From: JBHEPS01 sp046261635
GTDB taxonomy: Bacteria > Acidobacteriota > Thermoanaerobaculia > Gp7-AA8
Reading direction: 5' to 3'
Assembly (NCBI GenBank): GCA_046261635.1
Contig: JBHEOL010000107.1
Coordinates: 1-7,979 of the forward strand
DNA length: 7,979 bases
Each line of letters opens with the position of its first letter. Position 1 is the first letter of the stretch. Positions 1 through 5,070 of the stretch are shown piece by piece. Position numbers and translations under genes: made by a program. The notes below the pieces were generated by a model. The model was not told the origin of the DNA. It ran no database searches and saw only the letters and a list, made by a program, of their open reading frames with translations.

Positions 1-90
1 CTCCTTGATCTCGCCTCGCAAGCTCCACCAGCGCGGCCCCTCTGGTTTCTTTCACAGCCTCTCAGGATGACGCCGGGACCCCCGGATCTT
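1..90. other. Non-coding left edge with a short hairpin
   Basis: No credible gene lies here; the small open frames in this stretch have no recognisable content. The visible structure is a 5-bp hairpin at 73-85 (CCGGG, loop ACC, CCCGG), about 55 bases beyond the stop codon of the acetyltransferase. It could be a weak terminator or a REP-like element, but no T-run follows on either strand. The stretch CTCAGGATGACG at 61-72 resembles dispersed intergenic repeats I recall from other GC-rich genomes. That is only an impression, because no second copy lies in this window. Confidence 0.3.
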
Positions 91-139
91 GTCTTTGCCT
101 TTACTTCTGCCTTCTGCCTTCTGCCTTCTGACTTATCTT
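91..139. repeat. Heptanucleotide tandem repeat, site A (TTCTGCC)n
   Basis: A 7-base period is directly visible: TTCTGCC at 105-111, 112-118 and 119-125, then TTCTGAC at 126-132. Degenerate units flank these (CCTTTAC at 98-104, TTATCTT at 133-139). The array reaches the stop codon of the GNAT gene (139-141, minus strand), so it forms the start of that gene's 3' untranslated region. The unit matches the TTCTGGC/TTCTGAC array at 5009-5029. Short tandemly repeated heptamers (STRRs) are known from cyanobacterial genomes; whether these are related is unknown. Confidence 0.8.
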
Positions 140-621
140 CACTTCATCCACTCGTACGTCGCATAGTGCCCGCCGTCCATGCCCAGGCGCTCGTAGACTT
201 TCTGGGCGCGGGTGTTGCGGCGGTCGACGTAGAGGCGGATGCCGGCGACCGAGTCGTCGTTCTCGGCGAGGGCGCGGAGGTGGGCGTAGAGAAATGAGTA
301 GACGCCTTTCCCGCGCCACTCCGCCTCGACCCACACGCTCTGGATCCACCAGACCATCCGGGCGCGCCAATCGCTCCACTCGAACGTGATCATGAGGCTC
401 CCGACGACCGTCCCCTCGGCTTCGGCCAGCCAGTAGTGGCCGAGCGAGGGATCCGAGAGAGCCCGGGCCACCCCGCGGCGCACGATCTCCGGATCGAGCG
501 TGAGTCCTTCGGTTTCCCGCGCCATCGACTCCTGGAATCGGGCGATCGTCTCCGCATCGTCGGGGCGCGCGCGCCTGCAGGAGAGATCGTCCGGAGATTT
601 CCCCTCACCTTCGCTCGTCAT
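139..621 (-). CDS. GNAT family N-acetyltransferase
   Basis: A 160-residue protein predicted to transfer an acetyl group from acetyl-CoA to an amine; the substrate cannot be read from sequence. The GNAT fold is recognisable. An N-terminal strand-helix (SCRRARPDDAETIARF, 14-29) leads to WLAEAEGTVVGSLMI (64-78). The acetyl-CoA pyrophosphate-binding loop lies within VEAEWRGKG (98-106), and the C-terminal motif is LYVDRRNTRAQKVYERLGM (130-148). The length is normal for a single-domain GNAT. The open frame continues upstream, but that part overlaps the divergent transporter and has no GNAT similarity, so I place the start at the ATG at 621. There is no Shine-Dalgarno; instead TAGAGT (634-629, minus) ends seven bases before the ATG, which would suit a leaderless transcript. 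It is divergent from the DMT exporter with 43 bp between starts. Confidence 0.88.
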   Translation of the reverse strand: MTSEGEGKSPDDLSCRRARPDDAETIARFQESMARETEGLTLDPEIVRRGVARALSDPSLGHYWLAEAEGTVVGSLMITFEWSDWRARMVWWIQSVWVEAEWRGKGVYSFLYAHLRALAENDDSVAGIRLYVDRRNTRAQKVYERLGMDGGHYATYEWMK

Positions 622-664
622 CCCATACACTCTATCCGAAGCGGCGCAGTCGTCGCGATCTCCC

Positions 665-1591
665 TTGAGCAATTCAGAACCCCTCCCGCAGCCGACCCGT
701 TCCGAGACGAAACGCGCCCTTCTGATCCTGGTGGCGTCCGCGTCGTTCTTCGGGCTCATGGCCTTCACGGCAAAGCTCGCGAGCGCGCACGTGGGCGGCG
801 CGCAAGTCGCGATGATCCGGTTCGCGGTCGGACTCGTTCCGATCCTGCTGATCCCCGCGCTTCGCCGCCAGGCCTTCACCTTTCACCGAATCGACGTCCT
901 CTTCTATCGCGGCGTTCTGGGTGGCTTCGCCGTCCTCCTCTACTTCCTGGCCATCGAGCACATTCCGGTCGGCCTCGCCACGCTTCTGAACTACATGTCT
1001 CCGATCTTCGCCGGCCTGTTCGCGGCCGCTTTCATCGGCGAGCCGATTCGGGGACGCGTCGCGCTTCCGCTGGCGATCGCGCTGTGCGGGATCTATTTCG
1101 TCGTGCGATCGCACGCGGCGCCGGGAGAGCTCATCGGATTCGGCCGGTGGGAAGCGGCGGCGCTGCTGTCGGCGGTCTTCTCCGGCTCGGCGGTCACCTT
1201 CATCCGCCTGGCGCGCCGCACCGAGGGGTCGTGGGCGATTTTCGGGTCGCTGTCGCTGTTCGGGCTGCTCGCAACGGCGCCGTTTGCCGCGGCCACCTGG
1301 GTCCGGCCGAGCGCTTTCGAGTGGCTGCTTCTGATCGCGGTCGGGGTGGTCTCGATCGTCGCCCAAATCCTGATGACCCACGCCTACCGGTGGGTCGAAA
1401 CGCTCGTGGCCGGGACGGTTTCGCAGCTCGGGGTCATCGTCTCGATGCTTCTCGGAGCGGCCTTCCTCTCCGAATCGCTGACGGCCCTCTCGATTCTCGG
1501 AACGGCGCTCGCCATCCTCGGCGTCTCCCTGGTCATCCGGGCAACGACGGCACACGCGCGTCTTGCGGCGGGAGCCGCGCCCCCGGCCTGA
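665..1591 (+). CDS. EamA/DMT-superfamily permease
   Basis: A 308-residue inner-membrane protein of the drug/metabolite transporter superfamily, whose members usually export amino acids or other small metabolites. The substrate is not predictable. Two EamA repeats of five helices each are visible. Repeat 1 (about 17-149) ends its core with LNYMSPIFAGLFAAAFIGE (108-126). Repeat 2 (about 162-292) has the matching GTVSQLGVIVSMLLGAAFLSE (250-270, quoted from V252). This P/G-rich helix ending in a glutamate is typical of EamA repeats. The start is uncertain. The ATG at 500 would make a tail antisense to the acetyltransferase. TTG at 665 is the only in-frame candidate just before helix 1, giving MSNSEPLPQP and the usual length, but it lacks a clear Shine-Dalgarno. 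A C-terminal Ala/Pro tail is short and unremarkable. The AI-2E permease follows after 14 bp, so co-transcription is likely. Confidence 0.85.
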   Translation: MSNSEPLPQPTRSETKRALLILVASASFFGLMAFTAKLASAHVGGAQVAMIRFAVGLVPILLIPALRRQAFTFHRIDVLFYRGVLGGFAVLLYFLAIEHIPVGLATLLNYMSPIFAGLFAAAFIGEPIRGRVALPLAIALCGIYFVVRSHAAPGELIGFGRWEAAALLSAVFSGSAVTFIRLARRTEGSWAIFGSLSLFGLLATAPFAAATWVRPSAFEWLLLIAVGVVSIVAQILMTHAYRWVETLVAGTVSQLGVIVSMLLGAAFLSESLTALSILGTALAILGVSLVIRATTAHARLAAGAAPPA

Positions 1592-1593
1592 CG

Positions 1594-1605
1594 TACAATT
1601 CAGCA
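1594..1605 (+). promoter_or_regulatory. Candidate -10 element (TACAAT) for a leaderless AI-2E permease mRNA
   Basis: TACAAT at 1594-1599 matches five of six bases of the sigma-70 -10 consensus and is followed by six bases and then the ATG at 1606. That is the distance from a -10 box to a transcription start, so a transcript from it would begin at or very near the start codon. No -35 match is seen at the right spacing, and no Shine-Dalgarno precedes this ATG, consistent with leaderless initiation. Chance occurrence cannot be excluded. Confidence 0.35.
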
Positions 1606-2808
1606 ATGCAGCAGGAGAGACGCACGGCTCCGGATGAGCAGTCGAGCTCGGAATTGGAACGGATTCCCCGGTTCGGGACCGTGGCGATCGTCGCGTACGC
1701 CCTCCTCGCCGGTGCCGTCATCTATGGCTCGTGGCGCGTCCTTTCCCCCTTCATGACGCCGATCCTGCTGGCCGCAGTCATCGTGATGCTGACCTTCGAA
1801 ATGTTCGAGCGGCTCGCCGCGAAGCTCGGAGAACGACGCAACACCGCAGCGCTGCTCATGCTCCTGTTCGTGACACTGGCTCTCGCCCTCCCGGCGCTGC
1901 TGCTCGTGACGCTGCTGGTTCAGGAGGCGACTTCCATCTTCGTGAAGCTTCAGGAGGCCAACTACCAGAGCTTTTTCGATTCTTTCCAGCTCGACGAGAG
2001 GCTTGCGACGGTCAAGCGGATCGCCCCGTGGCTGAGGATCGAGTCGATCCCGATCGGCGACCTCGTCATGAACGTCGTACGGCAGGTTCCTGCGCTCGTC
2101 GCGACCCAGGGCGGGAAGGTCCTCGCCGGTTTCTTCAACATCTTCCTCGGTTTCATCATGATGCTTCTCGCCGCGTTCGTCCTCTACACATACGGAAATC
2201 GCATATCCCGCGAGGTCAAGCTCCTCTCCCCTCTCCCCGATGTCTACGACGAGCAGATCATGCTCAAGTTCAGGGGGGTGATCGACGCCACGTTTCGTGG
2301 CCAGCTGCTGACCGGCCTCGCGCAGGGCTTCGTGACCGGGATCGGACTCGCCATCGCGGGGGTTGACGGAGCGATCCTCTGGGGCTCGGCCGCGGCCATC
2401 GCCTCCCTGGTTCCGATGGTGGGCGCGGCGGCGATCTGGATCCCCGCAACCATCTACCTCGGCTTCCTCGCCTCCCAGGGCTCCGTCGGATGGTGGCGCC
2501 CCATTTTCATGCTCATCTGGGGCGTCGGCGTCGTATCGCTCGTCGACAATGTGATTCGCCCCCTCGTCATGAGGCGCGGGGCGAACCTTCATCCGATCGT
2601 CCTGCTCTTTGCGATCTTCGGCGGGCTCCAGGTCTTCGGATTCACGGGGCTCTTTCTCGGCCCTCTCATCATCGCCCTGCTGATCACCGTCGCCGAGATC
2701 TACAAGACGGCCTTCCAGTTCTCCATCGAGCAGAGCAATAAGGGAGACCGCCGCGGCGGGAGCCAGCGCGAGACCCCGGTGCCCGAACCGCCCCCCTCGT
2801 CATCGTGA
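1606..2808 (+). CDS. AI-2E family transporter (TqsA/YdiK/PerM-like permease)
   Basis: A 400-residue, probably eight-helix inner-membrane protein of the AI-2E transporter family (PF01594). Members include the proposed autoinducer-2 exporter TqsA, but also proteins with other or unknown cargo such as Na+/H+ antiporters, so AI-2 transport must not be assumed. The order is typical: helices 1-2 (about 25-65), a helical hairpin (82-105), an amphipathic soluble segment (106-165), a helix at 173-196, then the conserved C-terminal block. That block holds GFVTGIGLAIAG (241-252), VDNVIRPLV (313-321) and GFTGLFLGPL (345-354). Residues 375-400 form a charged Pro/Ser-rich cytoplasmic tail. The ATG at 1606 is chosen because it gives the family's length; the frame stays open upstream through the DMT gene, which is a GC-rich shadow. 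There is no Shine-Dalgarno, and a TACAAT box sits just upstream. A hairpin follows the stop codon. Confidence 0.9.
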   Translation: MQQERRTAPDEQSSSELERIPRFGTVAIVAYALLAGAVIYGSWRVLSPFMTPILLAAVIVMLTFEMFERLAAKLGERRNTAALLMLLFVTLALALPALLLVTLLVQEATSIFVKLQEANYQSFFDSFQLDERLATVKRIAPWLRIESIPIGDLVMNVVRQVPALVATQGGKVLAGFFNIFLGFIMMLLAAFVLYTYGNRISREVKLLSPLPDVYDEQIMLKFRGVIDATFRGQLLTGLAQGFVTGIGLAIAGVDGAILWGSAAAIASLVPMVGAAAIWIPATIYLGFLASQGSVGWWRPIFMLIWGVGVVSLVDNVIRPLVMRRGANLHPIVLLFAIFGGLQVFGFTGLFLGPLIIALLITVAEIYKTAFQFSIEQSNKGDRRGGSQRETPVPEPPPSSS

Positions 2809-2809
2809 G

Positions 2810-2850
2810 CGAGTCACCGCGCTGGAGCGCGGGTGGCGACTCGGTTTCCA
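2810..2850 (+). terminator. Terminator-like hairpin after the AI-2E permease gene
   Basis: One base beyond the stop codon begins an interrupted stem. CGAGTC (2810-2815) pairs with GACTCG (2838-2843), ACC with GGT, and GCGC (2819-2822) with GCGC (2827-2830), around a TGGA loop. Bulges lie on the right arm. Only GTTTCC follows, so the U-tract is poor; a Rho-independent terminator is plausible but not classical. Confidence 0.5.
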
Positions 2851-2912
2851 GAACTCGACTGTCAGCCCCTCGTCAGAATCGCGCGATAATGGGACGAGGC
2901 GCTGTTCCACGT

Positions 2913-2942
2913 TTGTTTCACGACACGGTGACATCGTAAACT
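2913..2942 (+). promoter_or_regulatory. Candidate sigma-70-like promoter for the PilZ gene
   Basis: TTGTTT (2913-2918) and TAAACT (2937-2942) are separated by 18 bases in an AT-richer patch of the gap before the PilZ gene. The -10 fits TANNNT and would give a leader of about 30 nt. An inverted repeat CCTCGTC/GACGAGG (2868-2874 and 2893-2899) lies just upstream and could be an operator or a second hairpin of the preceding gene. Both are weak matches. Confidence 0.3.
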
Positions 2943-2978
2943 GGCGCGCCGTTCAGCGGCGTGCCTCGTTCTGAAGCC

Positions 2979-3704
2979 ATGGCTTATACCCGCAACCGAA
3001 GAGTCCATCGAATCCGGCTGGCCCATCCGATCATCGGCCGGCTCGGGTCGCACACGGTCGTGCTGGTGGACATCAGCCTCGACGGCGCGAAGATCGAGCA
3101 CAACGAGCCCCTCAAGATCGAGGCGGAGTTCCCCTTCTCCTTCGAGTGGAGCGACATGCCGATCGATGTGAAATCGAGGGTCACCCGTTGCATGCTCGAG
3201 CGGTTTGCCGGGGAGGGTAGCGACGGGCTCGCGGTCTACCATTCCGGCCTCCACTTCACGGACGTCGGCACTTCGGGAGGCCGGCTGAAGACGATGGTGC
3301 AGACCCACATCATCCGGGCGCTCGAGGAACAGAAGGCGAACGCCCGCGGTGTGATCCCCCATGCGGTCGATCACATGCCGATCTTCCGCGGCCACACGCT
3401 GACGGCAAATCGCGGCGAAGCCGCCGACTCGGTCCATCTCCACGCAGCGTTACCGGCGGCGCGAATCGCAAGGCAAGTGGGATACATCCGATACCAGCTC
3501 GACCGGAACACGTGGCGGAAGAAACGGACCACGAACCCGGAGCAGCCGGACGACGGCTTCACCGTTTCCGCTTCCGAAGACCTGGCCGAGATCGAGAGGC
3601 TTTGCGAGGCTTACCGGAAGGCGGACGAGCAGGGTCGCGAGTTCATCAGGCTCCTCGCGAACCTGAGCCTCTCGGAAGGGGACGACGGCAATCCCGCGGG
3701 CTGA
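2979..3704 (+). CDS. PilZ domain protein with uncharacterised C-terminal region
   Basis: A 241-residue, probably cytoplasmic protein. The N-terminal half is a PilZ domain, the c-di-GMP receptor module that controls motility, adhesion or polysaccharide output. The arginine-rich ligand motif is in RNRRVHRIRL (5-14), the D/NxSxxG motif is DISLDG (31-36), and the barrel closes around YHSGLHFTDV (87-96). All key ligand-binding residues appear to be present, so binding is plausible. Residues about 115-241 match no domain I recognise. They contain a basic stretch (RNTWRKKR, 176-183), an acidic linker, and a predicted amphipathic helix AEIERLCEAYRKADEQG (203-219) leading into a leucine-rich end. I chose the ATG at 2979; a GTG at 2961 in the same frame would add six residues and lies inside a small CGCCG/CGGCG stem (2947-2961). 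Neither has a clear Shine-Dalgarno. Neighbours give no functional hint. Confidence 0.8.
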   Translation: MAYTRNRRVHRIRLAHPIIGRLGSHTVVLVDISLDGAKIEHNEPLKIEAEFPFSFEWSDMPIDVKSRVTRCMLERFAGEGSDGLAVYHSGLHFTDVGTSGGRLKTMVQTHIIRALEEQKANARGVIPHAVDHMPIFRGHTLTANRGEAADSVHLHAALPAARIARQVGYIRYQLDRNTWRKKRTTNPEQPDDGFTVSASEDLAEIERLCEAYRKADEQGREFIRLLANLSLSEGDDGNPAG

Positions 3705-3753
3705 GGGAGACGCTCCGCCGGGAAACCCGCCCCGCCTCCAGAGATCTCACCAC

Positions 3754-3806
3754 AACCGTTTCTGTAAGGATACCGTTACGGTTTCCCGATTTCCATAGAT
3801 TCTTTT
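3754..3806. terminator. Inverted repeat in the pilZ/arfB convergent gap, possible terminator
   Basis: An AT-richer island between two convergent genes holds nested complementary arms: AACC (3754-3757) with GGTT (3780-3783), and GTAA (3764-3767) with TTAC (3776-3779). There is also an 11-base palindrome, ACCGTTACGGT, at 3772-3782. The motif AACCGT occurs at 3754-3759 and, inverted, at 3778-3783. On the plus strand a T-rich stretch ending in CTTTT (3802-3806) follows about 20 bases later. It may be a weak terminator for the PilZ gene; an operator is less likely since no gene starts here. Confidence 0.3.
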
Positions 3807-3855
3807 GGGGTAGGTGGAACGGGGACGAGGGGCGAGGTCTCTCCGCGAGCTCCGT

Positions 3856-4272
3856 TCAGTCGAGAATCCGGCCCCGCCCAGCCTTGATCTCGCTTCGTTT
3901 CTGCTTCTGCTCGAGCCTCTTTTTCTTCTGGGTGCGGGGGATTCTGGTCTTTCGTCTGGGCGGAGCCTCGGTGAGCGCCTCGCGAACGAGCTCGGCAAAT
4001 CGCTCGATGGCGGCGGCACGGTTCATCCCCTGGTCGCGGTGCTTCTGAGAGGAGACCTGCAGCACGCCGTCGCGATTGATCCGCGTCGACAGCTTGTCGT
4101 TCAGCCTGGCTTTCTGATGCTCATCGAGCGAAATGGAGGCCGCGATATCGAACTGCAGCGTGATCCGGCTGTTCACCTTGTTGACGTTCTGTCCGCCGGG
4201 CCCGCTGCTGCGCGAGGCGACGAATCGCACCTCGGTTTCCGGAATCTCGACACCAGGCATCACATCGATCAT
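3856..4272 (-). CDS. arfB: Alternative ribosome-rescue factor ArfB (peptidyl-tRNA hydrolase, YaeJ family)
   Basis: A 138-residue protein that rescues ribosomes stalled on mRNAs lacking a stop codon. In the family, the GGQ loop enters the peptidyl-transferase centre and hydrolyses peptidyl-tRNA, while the basic tail occupies the empty mRNA channel. Both parts are visible. SSGPGGQNVNKVNSR (22-36) carries the catalytic GGQ at 26-28, and residues 105-134 form a Lys/Arg-rich tail (PRTQKKKRLEQKQKR, 112-126). The length is nearly that of E. coli ArfB, and there is no codon-recognition domain, which separates it from true release factors. The ATG at 4272 is favoured over the one at 4260 because GGAG (4282-4279, minus) sits six bases upstream of it. 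A possible -10 (TACACT, 4293-4288, minus) lies before that. It is divergent from yceH with 91 bp between starts and converges with the PilZ gene. Confidence 0.95.
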   Translation of the reverse strand: MIDVMPGVEIPETEVRFVASRSSGPGGQNVNKVNSRITLQFDIAASISLDEHQKARLNDKLSTRINRDGVLQVSSQKHRDQGMNRAAAIERFAELVREALTEAPPRRKTRIPRTQKKKRLEQKQKRSEIKAGRGRILD

Positions 4273-4324
4273 GGATTTCTCCAGAATAGTGTATGGTTTT
4301 TCGCGGTTGAATCGACGCCAACTT

Positions 4325-4359
4325 GATCAGCCTTCCCGCGACTGATCCTTTCCGGAGGT
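4325..4359 (+). promoter_or_regulatory. yceH 5' leader: GATCAG/CTGATC inverted repeat and strong Shine-Dalgarno
   Basis: GATCAG (4325-4330) and CTGATC (4342-4347) form a 6-bp inverted repeat with an 11-base spacer. It ends seven bases before GGAGGT (4354-4359), the only textbook Shine-Dalgarno in the window, which sets the yceH start at the ATG at 4364. The repeat could be a protein-binding site in the arfB/yceH divergent region or a small RNA hairpin. No convincing -35/-10 pair for yceH was found. Confidence 0.4.
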
Positions 4360-4363
4360 AGCG

Positions 4364-5038
4364 ATGTCTCTCGAACGCCCGCTCGATCCGCTCGAAGTGC
4401 GAGTTCTCGGGTCGCTCCTGGAGAAGCAACTCGCCACGCCCGACTACTATCCGCTCACGCTCAACGCCCTGGTGGCCGCGGCGAGCCAGAAGTCGAACCG
4501 CGAGCCGGTCATGGAGCTCGACGGCGGCCAGGTTCAGGGCGCACTTCGAAGGCTCCAGGAGCTGCAACTCGTCTGGGAGATTCACGGAGGACGGGCCACG
4601 CGATACGACCACCGGCTCGATGGAAGATGGGGACTCTCCCCCGCGACGCGGGCGCTGGTCGCCCTGTTGTTTCTGCGGGGTGCGCAGACGGCCGGAGAAT
4701 TGCGGACGCGCAGCGAGCGGCTCCACCGGTTCGAGACGATCGAGCAGGTCGAGGAGGAGCTCCGTTACCTCTCCCGAGGAGACGAGGCGCTCGTCCGCAA
4801 CCTGCCGCGACGCCCCGGACAGAAAGAGAACCGCTGGGCGCACCTGGCGGGAGGAGCCGTCGCCGAGGATGAATCGCCGATGCCTGCGCCGCAGGCGGCG
4901 GAGTCGCAGTCGCTCACCTCACGCGTGCAGAGACTCGAAGCGGAGGTCGAGCAGCTGAGAGCGCAACTCGAGGGGCTAGGAAAGGCTAGAGGAAAAGGCT
5001 CGTCCTTCTTCTGGCTTCTGACTTCTGGCTTTTTCTAG
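4364..5038 (+). CDS. yceH: YceH family protein (UPF0502/DUF480) with repeat-derived C-terminus
   Basis: A 224-residue protein of the YceH family: two winged-helix domains followed by a coiled coil. Its cellular role is not established; it may bind nucleic acid or proteins. Family signatures are clear: LDPLEVRVLGSLLEKQ (7-22), TPDYYPLTLNAL (25-36), the hallmark SQKSNREPVM (41-50), LRGAQTAGELR (104-114), and a C-terminal coiled coil RVQRLEAEVEQLRAQLEGL (187-205). E. coli YceH, which I recall at about 215 residues, ends shortly after the equivalent coiled coil. Here about 19 more residues follow, ending GSSFFWLLTSGFF. They are encoded by the heptad repeat at 4971-5064, whose TAG supplies the stop. 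The N-terminal 205 residues look intact, so the protein is probably functional. The start is fixed by a strong GGAGGT. It is divergent from arfB and convergent with the sirtuin gene. Confidence 0.94.
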   Translation: MSLERPLDPLEVRVLGSLLEKQLATPDYYPLTLNALVAAASQKSNREPVMELDGGQVQGALRRLQELQLVWEIHGGRATRYDHRLDGRWGLSPATRALVALLFLRGAQTAGELRTRSERLHRFETIEQVEEELRYLSRGDEALVRNLPRRPGQKENRWAHLAGGAVAEDESPMPAPQAAESQSLTSRVQRLEAEVEQLRAQLEGLGKARGKGSSFFWLLTSGFF

Positions 5039-5064
5039 TCCTCAGCCCCTAGTCCCTAGCCCCT
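4971..5064. repeat. Composite heptad repeat, site B, bracketed by inverted arms
   Basis: There are three parts. The left arm holds AGGGGCTAGG (4971-4980) and a second GGCTAG (4984-4989). The middle is a TTCTGNC array: TTCTGGC 5009-5015, TTCTGAC 5016-5022, TTCTGGC 5023-5029. The right part is a 7-base-period array: TAGTCCT 5036-5042, CAGCCCC 5043-5049, TAGTCCC 5050-5056, TAGCCCC 5057-5063. The left AGGGGCTAGG is perfectly complementary to CCTAGCCCCT at 5055-5064, so a long stem-loop with 74 bases inside is possible. The repeat overlaps the end of yceH and stops seven bases short of the sirtuin stop codon. It could serve as a bidirectional terminator. It combines the unit of site A with that of site C. 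Confidence 0.85.
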
Positions 5065-5070
5065 TCCGGT

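Noticed and set aside
91..139. CRISPR array or VNTR coding repeat at site A
   Set aside because: The units are seven bases, contiguous and without spacers; there are no cas genes and no open frame of repeat peptides.
622..879. N-terminal extension of the acetyltransferase
   Set aside because: No GNAT similarity, and it overlaps the start of the divergent DMT gene.
436..1605. Long open extension upstream of the AI-2E permease in its own frame
   Set aside because: It runs through the DMT gene in another frame, is Arg/Pro/Gly-rich with no domain, and the AI-2E protein is complete from 1606.
674..2592. Two long minus-strand open frames (674-1606 and 1600-2592)
   Set aside because: They are exactly antisense to two well-supported membrane protein genes and are full of Asp, Glu and Arg without hydrophobic core or domain; typical GC-rich shadows.
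1606..2808. A quorum-sensing (AI-2) role
   Set aside because: The family name is historical; many members transport other substrates and no lsr or luxS gene is present here.
3709..3735. Short GC-rich complementary stretches after the PilZ gene as a terminator
   Set aside because: Stems are only four base pairs (GGAG/CTCC, CGGG/CCCG) with no T-run.
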